A stretch of 64,000 nt of DNA from Distichodus sexfasciatus (lineage: Eukaryota > Chordata > Actinopteri > Characiformes > Distichodontidae): assembly GCA_032718565.1 (NCBI GenBank), contig JAVGVS010000011.1, positions 5,714,869 through 5,778,868 of the forward strand, written 5' to 3'. Below the pieces are notes generated by a model. The model did no database searches, was not told where the DNA came from, and saw nothing but the letters and a program-made list of their open reading frames with translations. The first letter of the stretch is position 1. Each line of letters opens with the position of its first letter. Positions 37,001-49,000 of this stretch are shown here, in pieces. The translations under genes were made by a program, and so were the position numbers.

Positions 37001-40000
37001 TGTTTAAAGTGCCGAGTGCAACTGCACAGCAGTGAACAATGTAGTAAGTAGCAAACAGCGGATGAGTATGTAATATTGGACAGAAAAAAATGGCAGACTA
37101 TATAAATGATCATAACAATATGATTGACAGTTGATATTACCAATATTTTTAGTTTTTGTCTTAAGTTTGTTCTTAAGAAACATAAGACATATATAGTGCA
37201 AGAAAAAGTATGTGAACCCTTTGGAATTATACGGATTTCTGCACAAATTGGTCATAAAATGTGATCTGATCTTCCTCTAAGTCACAACAATAGACAAACA
37301 CAGTCTGCTTAAACTTATACCCTGCTTAAAACTAAAACACAAATAATTATTCATGTTTTTATTGAACACCATGTAAACATTCACAGTGCAGGTGGAAAAA
37401 GTATGTGAATCCTTGTGATTTAATAACTGGTTGACCCTCCTTTGGCGGCAATAACCTCAACCAAACGTTTACTGTAGTTGCAGATCAGACCTGCACAACG
37501 GTCAGGAGTAATTCTTGACCATTCCTCTTTACAATACTGTTTCAGTTCAGCAATATTCTTGGGATGTCTGGCGTGAATCGCTTTCTCGAGGTCATGCCAC
37601 AGCATCTCAATGGGGTTGAGGTCAGGATTCTGACTGGACCACTCCAGAAGGCGTATTTTCTTCTGTTGAAGCCATTCTGTTGTTGATTTACTTCTATGCT
37701 TTGGGTCGTTGTCCTGTTGCATCACCCATCTCCTGTTGAGCTTCAGTTGGTGAACAGAAGGCCTTAAGTTCTCTGTAAAACTGTATTGTTTTTTCTGTAA
37801 ACTATATAGTTTACTATACACCCATTCAAATGAAGAAAATCTCAGACGAGAAACTTGTCAATTTTTATTGTAAGTTTTAATAAGAAAATTCTTCATATAA
37901 ATGGTGGGTGTATGAAGTTCTTCTTACAAATTTTCCTGCATCTTCCTTTTTTTCTCCTTCAAATCTCTCACTCTCTGTCCTCCTCTAGGTGTTGGGTTGG
38001 CTGGCTGAGAAGCTGCCCACTATGAGGACGGTGCCTGCGGATCTGATGCTGTGTGTTCCTCACCTGTACGCCTGTCTGGAGGACCGCAGCGGAGACGTGC
38101 GGAAAAAGGCTCAGGACGCGCTGCCCACCTTCATGATGCACTTGGGATATGACAAGATGAACAAAGCCACAAGCAAGCTCAAGGTGGGCTTTCTCTCTTT
38201 CTCTTAAGACTCCTTTCAGATACAGTCGTGCATTTTGTGTTCGGCTGATGTTTTATTTTCCTCTGTCTGCAGCAATCCTCAAAAGACCAAGTGGTGGCAA
38301 TGCTGGAAAAAGCCAGAGCAGTGATGCCAGCCAAACCGGCTGCTCCTGCCAAAGCTGCTCCATCTAAACCTGCTCAGAGCGCCGCTGCGGCTAAGCCAGC
38401 ATCAGGTACACACAAGCTAGTCTTTTTCTTAAGCTATTCTTCTGATTTAACAGTGATTTTTTTGTTCTGTTAACAACAGCTGTACAGGGCTTAATTTAGA
38501 TTTAAGGATACTTTTAACCTTTTAACCAAAATGATTTATATCACAATATTCTATACAATACAGCAGGAGAAATATATTTTATTTCTTATGTATTTATTTT
38601 TCAAATATGTTTTTGGAGTCCCCATCTTCTATCACTGATGAATGCTTTGTTTGTTGCATAATGGTGGTGTGGTGGTCTGGCATAACCTGGTCACAATTTT
38701 CCCATTCCTTGTCTTTAGCTAGTAGTGCCGTGCAGTATGAACAGAATCTCATATTCCGACCAGATCTCATGTACTGAAAATTATAATTACAAAATACTAC
38801 ATTTTTCTGCACAACTTAAAAGGAAAGCTATATTTATTTAAGCGCACCTTTAGTCTCAGATTTCTGTCCCTGATTGAGAGTTGTGGTTTCTGTAAGTTAG
38901 GTATTGATTGTCTGACGTGATGCAGAAGGTGTTGGATTATCAACGCCAGAAGTTCAGTGCTTGTCTAAACTTTGTTTCACAGAAAAAAATTATCAAGAGC
39001 TTGCACTAGAGGTTGTACTGTCACCATGAAGCTGGCTTTCAGATTGTATTGAAAATTCCTCTGCGTATGTTTTAAATGCTTTAGTGTTTCACGAAACGCA
39101 CAACTATGTTTCTGCCTGGACCTGTGTAGTGTATTTTGTGACACCTTGAAATAAATAATGGCAAGTAATATGAAGCAATAGACTTTTATTTGTATATAAA
39201 ACATTATTCAGTATTGCTTGGTCAGACAGTTTTTGGTGAATGAGCTGTGAAATTAGACAATAATGACAGCAGCGGGATGGACTTGCTGTGGGCGCGGCTC
39301 ACTTGGAATTCCTCAAAGCTTAGTCTGTCTGATCGCCATAAACGTGGCTAAGGAGCTTAGCTTCCGGACATGCCCTAACTAACTCTCTGTGTGTTTCTCC
39401 CGCCTTTCACCCTCTCCTCCTCCTCCTCCAGCTCCAGCTAAAGTGCAGCCTGCAGCAGATGACTACAGCATGGGGGATTCCAAACCAGATACCAAGAAGA
39501 CCAAACCAGCAGGCTCTGCAGCCAAAAAGGTCCGATAAGGGCTGCAATGTCTGCCTCATTAAAACCTAGAATGCTTAGAATGAGAGTTTTGAATTCATGT
39601 GATATGTCAAACATCATCAGGTTATGTGAAGCATAATCAAATATAACCTGAAAAACACAGTGGCATCGTATAATCCTGTAAAAGTGGCCTGAGCCTCCAG
39701 CGAAGCTCTTATTCATTTCTTTGTACTGACTAGACAAACAGCACGGAGTCAAAACTGAAGGTAGATACAGACAGTGTCTCTAAACACAACAGGCGCTCAG
39801 GGGGCAAGCAGCAGGTACAGACGAGTCGGTAAAATTATTAACACCTCACATGGGTTGCAGGAGATTGGTTTGCTGTATTCTGGGCTGATGTGGTGTGGTG
39901 TGAACTCACTGCAGATTAACTCAATTTATGTCTTTGAGCCAGTGTATAACTTGATTGGATTATTTCAAAGAAATCGTCACACAGTTTACTCGTTTTTTTC

Positions 40001-43000
40001 TTGCCTTGCGTGTAGACAGTCTGCACAGACATTTTGTTGACGATATCTGCTCTTTCTTACATACATTGAAACTACAAAGCGAAAAGAAGGAAGCGTATGG
40101 TTTTTAAATGATCAAGTCATTATTGTTGAAATTATTATTTGAAATCACAAACCCACTGAAGATCTAATGAATTAGAGGAAAGTGTCTTGGTGCAGACTGA
40201 ATACAGCAGGATTTATTTGAACTAAAACTATTCTTTTAACATGCACCCCTCTAGGGCCCTATGAAATCCGTTTTGTTCTTTCCTAAATTCCGTTTTTTTC
40301 TATTTTTATTCTTCTGAATTCTGTGTTTTACGGTATTATCATATTTATTCACCTAAAAAGTGTCTAAATGTGGAGTGGATGGGGAAAAAAGAACAATGCA
40401 ATAGTAAAAAAATCTCACATTCAACTTCAACAAAGTGCTGGGGTTCAGCAGAACATTTACTGCTTTGGTGAAACATTTACCTGTAAACTACAAAAAACCA
40501 TTCATTTTTTTCATGCAAAACAAAACATTACTGATAAACTTACAAAAGAGTTGTTCTCCCGATTCATAAAAATCGTTTGGGCATTGTTCCCAAAGCACTA
40601 ACACTCGAATTCCGTATTTATTTTTTTTTGAGTACTTCGGTGTTTCAGCGAGCCTCCGCTTCCGCATCGCGGAAATCATAGGGCCCTACACCTCACAATA
40701 TGGATATGCTGTGTGTATATATATGTGTATATATATATATCTTCTCTCTGATAAATAACTTCATAGTTCGGTTGTTTTGTGACACATTCAGGCTGGTGTA
40801 GCCAAGAAGACTGCAGCCAAGCCCAGCACTAAAGATGATGAAGACAGAATGGGCCCCATCTTCATCCTCGTACCTAACGGCAAGGAGCAGAGGATGAAGG
40901 AGGAGAAAGCACTGAAGGTAGGCAGGCAGCGTCCAGCGCATCGTGGTGAACTAATGACATCAGCCTCTATATTGCATGACATGTTTTGGCGAGTGGAGCT
41001 GCGATGTGTGTTGGAATTGGTTTTGTGTTCGTTTAGATCCTGAAGTGGAACTTTATCACTCCGCGGGACGAGTACGTTGAGCAGCTGAAGACTCAGATGT
41101 CCACCTGTCTGGCGCGCTGGCTGCAGGATGAACTTTTCCACTATGACTTTCAGCGTCACGTCAAGGCCGTCAATGCCATGATTGAGGTATGGGAGCTCAG
41201 AACACACCAAACACAGCCTTTCACATCCCACTCTAACCTTGCATACACACTGATTGAGTCATAGTATGAGGGGCTTGCACTATTTTTTAACCTTGCATTC
41301 GCTTGCTTTGAACTTCTCCAGCACATGGAGGCAGAGGCGGAGGCTGTGATTGGTTGTCTCGATCTCATTCTCAAGTGGTTCACACTGCGTTTCTTTGACA
41401 CCAACACGAGTGTGTTGATGAAGGCTATGGAGTTCCTCAAACTTCTCTTCACCATGTTGAACAGAGAAAACTACCACCTCAATGAGTATGAGGCCTCTTC
41501 TTTCATCCCCTACCTCATTCTCAAGGTCAGTGTGTCTAACACATTTGAATTTGTTGTTTGAAGCCACCAGTTACATTTCTCACAGACAGAATTCAAATAT
41601 TTTCAGAGGTACAATAAAGCTTTAACATTCTCTCACACACACACACCCAACAAATAGAATAATCAATATTGAGCTTGTGCAAAGCAGTTCTTCGTAAATA
41701 ATACAGGCAATAGTCAAATCAATCCAGAGGCAGGTTTACTTGTGATTAACTGTGACAGCCTTTGCTTTTTTTTTTTTTTGGAGAAATTCTATATATATAT
41801 ACACACACACACATATATATCTTCTCTCTCTGATAAATAACTTCATAGTTCGGTTGTTTTGTGACACATTCAGGCTGGTGTGGCCAAGAAGAAAATGCTG
41901 ACACATTCAGCATTTCCTGTTTAATTATTTTGTGTTAGAGCTCCTCACTGTAACATTTTTTTAATTATGTTAATAAAATGTATCTCTTTTTCAGGTTGGG
42001 GAATCGAAAGATGTGGTGCGTAAGGACGTCCGTGCCATTCTGACCATGCTGTGTAACGTGTATTCTGCCTGTAAGCTGTTTCCCTTCCTCATGGAGGGGG
42101 CCAAGTCCAAGAATGCAAAACAAAGATCTGGTAAATGTCCCTTTTTTCGTTCTTTTTTTTTTTTTTTACATTTTACATTTTTGTCTAAATCTTGGGTATG
42201 TACAGTACTGTGCAAAAGTTTTAGGCAGGTGTGAAAAAATTCTGTAAACAAAGAATGCTTTCAAAAATGGAAGTGTTAATCATTTATTTTCATCAATCAA
42301 CAAAATGCAGTGAATGAACAAAAGAAAAATCTAAATCAAATCAATATTTGGTGTGACCACCCTTTGCCTTCAAAGCAGCATCAATTCTTCTAGGTTCACT
42401 TGTACACAGTTTTTGAAGGAACTCGGCTGGTAGGTTGTTCCAAACATCTTGGAGAACTAACCACAGATCTATAATCCTATAATCCTACAAAATACTATAA
42501 TGACTATAATCCTACAAAACCCCTGACTTTGTGCAAGTGTACCTATGAGAATTGATGCTGGTTTGAAGGCAAAAGGTAGTAACACCAAATATTGATTTGA
42601 TTTAGATTTTTCTTTTGTTCGCTCACTTTGCAGTTTATAAATTGATAAAAATAAACAATCATTATTTATATTTCTGAAAGCATTCTTTGTTTACAGCATT
42701 TTTTCACACCTGCCTAAAACTTTTGCACAGTACTGTGAGGGATGCACGATCATATCTGAATCAGCCATGTGCATTTTTAAATTTATCGTCATGGAACCGA
42801 TGTAGATTGTCCGATATTTTCAGGAAATATTTCATGGCGCGTTTATTGTACGTTGGAAAGGTAGCAGTTATGGCAGACATGTCCAAAGTTCAAAGTCGGA
42901 TTTTACGCGGCGTGCCTTCTGTCTTATTGTGTATGCGTTATTTGGTGTCAAAATTCTGAGCACGCAGTGGAACGTTTGTGAGCAAATCTAGATCTTTTGT

Positions 43001-46000
43001 CTCTACGCGCTCATCTTCCTTATTTATCAGCATCAGCAGATATAGCATGAAAACTACTCGGGATATGGGCATCGGTCTCTTTGATATATCTATAGGTGAT
43101 AGACACCGACAAGTCCTAGTAATTAAAATGAATGGGACTTGCAAGGGCTGAGCAAATAAATCGAATCGCGATTCTTTCTCTGTTGGCTCAGAATCGATTC
43201 ATGCATTCCAAAAATATGGATTCATATTTTTTAATGTAATGGCACTAGTTTACTTTCCCCGACATAGAAGGTTCTGCTCCAGATAGACCTCCTCAAGTGA
43301 GTATTAGGGAAATGCAGTCGAGAATGTGTGTATTGTAGGGACTGTTCAAGCAAAAGTTTGAGGTGAAAGCAGTTCAGTGATGCGACATTTTGGAAACACT
43401 ACAAACATGGGGAATCACATGACATGCCATCATCCAGAGAATAAAGATGCCAATGAACAAAAAAAACTTTTCAGCCGACCAAAGTCCTTCTGCGTCTATG
43501 TATTGAATGGTAACGATTTGGAAACAAATTATGTAGAATCTGAGTTGAATCGTGAAGATTTGCCGTCCTTAATACTTACCACCTAATTTGTTCCAGAATG
43601 TCGAGGCTGGGCTGCCTGATTGAGAATGCAGTATGAATGTGTGCCAGCGACCTGCAAAAAGTCTGAAAAGGATATTGCAGTGCACAGTGGCGACCGTGAC
43701 ACAACGGTGCGCAATGCTGCACTCAACACAGTGGTGGCCGCTTATAACGCCTGCGGGGACCAGGTCTTCAAACTCATTGGCAGCGTAGATGGCTTTACTC
43801 ATCACACATTACTTCTGCTCAGAATATCTTTTTTTATGAACAGATTTTCTAAATATAAATAGTTTTAATCTAGCAAGTCCGTGTGTCCACAGCTCTCAGA
43901 AGGACATAGGCATGCTGGAGGGCGAATCAGCGCTCTGCTAAAGCGCCCCGTCTCTGCTAAACAGGAGAGGACACAGAGAGAACATCCAACCAATCCCAAT
44001 GCCACCTTCCTCCGCAAGCCTGCCCGGAGGGTGCCCCAACAAACTCAAGTAAGTTCTTAGTTTAGCTCTTCAAAAGCAGTTTATTTCCTTTCACGGCTGC
44101 ATTACAGTCCATATTTTGAACAGAACTGTTATAATGGTAGAGAGCTAGGAACTCATTCTGTGTTTTCAGTTTTCATGAGCAAATTCGTGTCTTAACGTTG
44201 AATTTTTCTCCACAAACTACCGTTCTGGGATCTTATGAAAATTGATGAACTGTGCTTATTGTGCTTGTTCTGATTTTCTGTGATTTTTTTTTTTTTTTTT
44301 TTTTTAAACGACTTCCCTTGATTGCTCCAAATTAAAATTGGTCTTACTTGAGCCCATGCAAGACTCTTTGCATTCAGCTCAAGTCTACCTCAAGTGAACC
44401 TGTAAGCTCACTGATCAGCGTAACCCACCTCAGCTCTTGTTCTGTCCCATGTATGCTGTGTCTCTTAAACCTGAGCCTCTCTCTCTCTTCTCCTTTATGG
44501 TTCCTTTTCTCTCGCTGCTCTCCCCTTGGACAGAATAATGTATCGCACGTATAGGATGTAAGTACTGCCGTATCGCTGTAGCTTCCGTTCACGAGGCACG
44601 CCTCAGCCCCGGAGAAACCTAGACAAATAGCAGACGCACGAATCTAAAATCCTTCATCGCTTTAGCCAATGACCTCAGAGCAAATGTTCTCCACTCCTTC
44701 TGTCCGCGTTAGCGTCCTTAATGGCAGCTGCGCTGAAAAAAGTTCTTTTGCACTTGAGTCAACGTTTCCCCTCACGAATGTAACTCTTGAGGGTTTTTAG
44801 TAATACTACCTACTGGCAGAAACGGTGGAGGGTGGAGGTGTTCTGCCCAAATGAATATGGGGAGAATATGAGTAGAAAGGCGATGTGTACAATGCCTTGC
44901 CACATAGAGCCAGAGCTGATGGATACTGTTGGAGAAAAGTGTATAAGGGACTCCTCAGGCTGTTTGTCCTTCACCTAGCTCCCTCCTGTCTGTGTCAGCT
45001 TGTCCCATAGCTCACTAAAATATGGTTCCTTTCACATGTCCCAGCAGTACTTCAAGGAAGGTCCAGGAACAGTGGTAGAAAGTCCAACATTACATGCGAG
45101 TACAGCCCGACTGATTTTGAGTAAATAATTATTACATCACATATCTGCGTTATTTTCCCTAATGATTTTTTCAAAATTTGTGTTTAGTGATCCTCATTAT
45201 TGTGGGGTAATGCAGTCTGAAAATGCTTTTACATTGAGCCAGATCCATGTAAGATCCAGAGCGACTTCCATTTTCCGAATTTCAGGGACAGTCTCCCGGA
45301 GCGCAATTCAGGGTTAAGGGTCTTGCTCATGACCATGACCCGTGATGGTAGTGCTGGAGAGTAGGATTGAACCTAACCTCTTAAGGCTGAAATATACTTT
45401 GCTGTTAACTACGTACGTATGTACAGCCGCGATCCGTATCCTGCGTTCCTTTGCGTCGGTTTTTGTGCACGTACTCCAAAATTAACGGAACCTATACAGA
45501 GATGCAATACCTGCATAATTTATAGGGGGCAGTGTTGCGAGAAACCGAAGAGTGACAGCCAGTTGCTGAGCGCTGCCTACTGGGTCACTGTGAGTCTGAT
45601 TGTGTTCAGTATGAGGGCGAATTCGATGGAGCGATTCATCAAACACTTTAGGAGGCAATCGGAAATATTCCCGGTGTTTTTCCTCGTCAGTGTCTCTCAT
45701 TGGCAAAACCAGAGAAAAGAATTCCCCATTTGCACAGCGAGATCTATTAGATCGAACGTACCATCTCGCGATTTTCCTTTTCTTCTCTGGTGCCGTCTCA
45801 GTATGATGAAGATTAATGCTTCTTCGACTGAAGACATGTTTGTTTGGAATAACAGAATGATGATTTTAAGATACAGGTATTCATTCATTTTATTAGGTTT
45901 TGCGACATAAACACTGACCCTGGTGATAAAAGGAGTACACACTACAGATTACGGCGCGCTGAAATGCGGACCTTGAGAATATATCCTTTCGCGTTAACAA

Positions 46001-49000
46001 CGCAACTGTGTACAGATATGTATACGTACTGTAGATCACAGCAAGTATATTGCAGTCTAAAGGCGAGCGTCCTAACCACTAGACCACCATCACCCACAGT
46101 TGATGTCAGTTGGGCTCTACTACAAGTAACACCTCTTAGTGAGATGCGTCTCATTTGCAGCTTTGTTCAAATCCTGGAAAAGGCATCGGAACAGACCTGC
46201 TTTGTATCCCAAATTTGATTTGGTTCTTAGCAGCTTTGGTGCAGACTTCTCAGTCATGAACAACTCCCATAAAGTTCATAGCTTGAGGTTTTTGTGTGAA
46301 AGGGGCTTACGTACGAGAGGTTACGAATGTGACAGTAACGTTTTTTTCCCTCGCTCCCCCTCCTGCCAGTCAAGCCCGGTCTCAGAATGCTCATTCGGAC
46401 CACACGACCCCCTCCATCCCTAAGGAGTTTCAGCTGGACCTGGACATGATCGAGAACGACCACACCCGTGTCAGCGAGTTCCCTGATCTTGTGCAGCACA
46501 AACTGGATGAGCTGCTGGAGCCCGTCATGATCCCCGAGCCGTGAAACTTTCCGCAAAGTACTGGACTTTTTGGTTTAGAGGAGGGGCGTTAGACACTATG
46601 TGAGCGGTCCTAAAGTCAGGGTATATTAGTCTCACCTGAATATGAATTATTTATTAGGGGTTACATTGGGGGTTATATCGGTCTCACCTGAATATGAGAT
46701 TATTTAGGGGTTGTTAGAGTTATGTCGGTCTCACCTGGATATGAGATTATTTATTAGGGGGTTATATTGGGGATTATGTGGTCTCACCTGAATATGAGAT
46801 TATTTACCTAGGGGTTACATTGGGGGGGTTATGTCGGTCTCACTGCCTAGATATGAGATTATTTATTGAGGGATTACATTGGGGGTTATGTCGGTCTAAT
46901 CTAAGCCTGAGATTATTTATCAGGGGGTTACATTGGAAGTTATATCGGTCACACCTAAATATGAGATTATTTATTAGGGGGTTATATTGGGGGGATTATA
47001 TCGGTCTCACCTAAATATGAGATCCAAAATGAAAACATCAGACATTATATATACTGATGTTATATATTTTTATTAAAGAGGAAATTCTTTTTTCAGTGTG
47101 TGGTCAAGTTCAGGAGTTAATTAGTTTCTTTTTGGGATTTGATATTAACGGGAGTGCTGGTCTTTAAAATGATAGCAGGCTCATCATAGCAGGCTTCTTG
47201 ACATTACCAGACGTCAGATTTCTGATATAACACTGTATTGTGTAAGTGTTGTAACTTCTGGTTTACGCCCCATGTGTAATTGTGATGGGTATGATTTACG
47301 GAACGCTGAAACGTATGTGCTTGACCCCACTCCTGCAGGATGCGTTCTGTCTCACCTCAGTTTGACGACCTCCACAACAGCACAGCTTCCACCATCAACT
47401 TCGTTATCTCGCAGGTTGCCAGCGGCGACATCAACACAAGTATCCAGGCCTTAGCGCAGGTGAGCCGCCCAGTTTGCTGTCCTCTTATCTGTGCTGATTT
47501 ATTAGCTGCTCTACAATAAGGTTATGATGTTTGCAAAATCTCATTTCCTATGTGAGTTCTACAACTTCGACCTGAAATAGCTAGCTAACAGATTGAGCAT
47601 GCGAGCTAGAGGCAACAGTCCAATGATTTTTGTGAAAATGTGTTCAATAATAGTGATACGCTTGGGGTTTAAAGTTTGATAAAATAAGGAAAACTGGCAT
47701 CACACAAGCGTAACAGTTAGGGAGTTGACCATGTGATCAGAAGGTCGTCGGTTCAAGTCCTGAAGTGGTAAAGGTACCACCGCGGTATTCATGAGCAAGG
47801 TACCGTCCCCACTGCTCCTACACAGATGGCTCAAATGCCGAGGTCACATTTTGTTGTGGTGCACTGTGTGCTGTGTTGTGTTCACAATGGCAAATAATCA
47901 CTCCCTCAGTTTACACTTTAATAGCTAGTTGCTCTGTGACTAAAACTGACGGTGTTATGGAGATGTTATGTTAACGTTTCTGACGTAGTGAGCTAGTTTT
48001 CATACCTACACTCTGGTTTGGAAGAATAGCTTGGTAAACTGGCAGCCGCTAACGTTCCACACGATCCCGTTTTCCTTACACAGATTGATGAGGTGTTGAG
48101 ACAGGAGGACAAAGCCGAGGCCATGTCGGGCCACATCGACCAGTTCCTCATCGCCACCTTCATGCAGCTGCGTCTCATCTACAACACACACATGGCTGAC
48201 GATCGGCTCGACAAGAAGGACATCTTCAAGCTCTACAGCTGCATCATTGGCAACATGCTCTCGGTGAGGAGCGATCTGCACTGGATTCCCTTTTGGGATT
48301 AAGTGTCTTCTCATAACATTCCAGAATAGAGAAGTGTAGGGCCCTATGATTTGCGCGATGTAGAAAACACGGATGGAATCGCGGAATTCAGCAAATAAAA
48401 TGGAATCCGTTGTAAAACGCAGAATGTCGTATAATTGGCTGATATCGGGGTGTGGGCAAAGCAAAGCAATGGTTTCTAATCAATTTTGGCCGCTGCAGCC
48501 CCCTGTACGTGTTACCTGTTGAGGCAGGACTCAGCTTTCCACACACACAAAGGCACAGACACAGAGGGAAAATGTCAACGGTCAGCTATGGCGAAGAGGC
48601 TGAAACACCGAAGTCCTCAAAAAAATTACGGAATTCGAGTGTCAGTGCTAAGTTTAGAGCAGAACAATCACCAAATGATTTTTATGAACTGGGAGAACAA
48701 CTCTTTTGTTAGTTTTGCCAGCACACGATAGACTTTACCCGCAAGAACATGTGACGAGCACTTACAGTCAAAAACTCACATCAGAAATGCTTCCTTTTGC
48801 ACGAAAAAATGAGTGTTTTTTGTTGTTTACAGGTAAAGGGTTTTACCAAAGCAGAAAATGTTCTGCTGCACTTTGTTGAAGTTGAATAACAGTCATTTAA
48901 TGTTCAAATTTTTCCTATTGCATTGTTCTTTTCTCCCATCCCCTCCATAATTATGATTGTAACGTAAAACGCGGAATTCAGAAGAATAAACATGGAAAAA

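Noticed and set aside
44348..44592. Open frames on both strands and a possible micro-exon near 44,534
   Set aside because: There is no match to CKAP5 between exons 33 and 34 and no consistent phase; it is treated as intron.
45419..45910. 163-residue plus-strand open frame
   Set aside because: It is antisense to the Harbinger transposase remnant and has no homology of its own.
46778..47014. 79-residue plus-strand frame with an internal repeat (MRLFIRGLHW)
   Set aside because: It is translated minisatellite sequence inside an intron, not a repeat protein.
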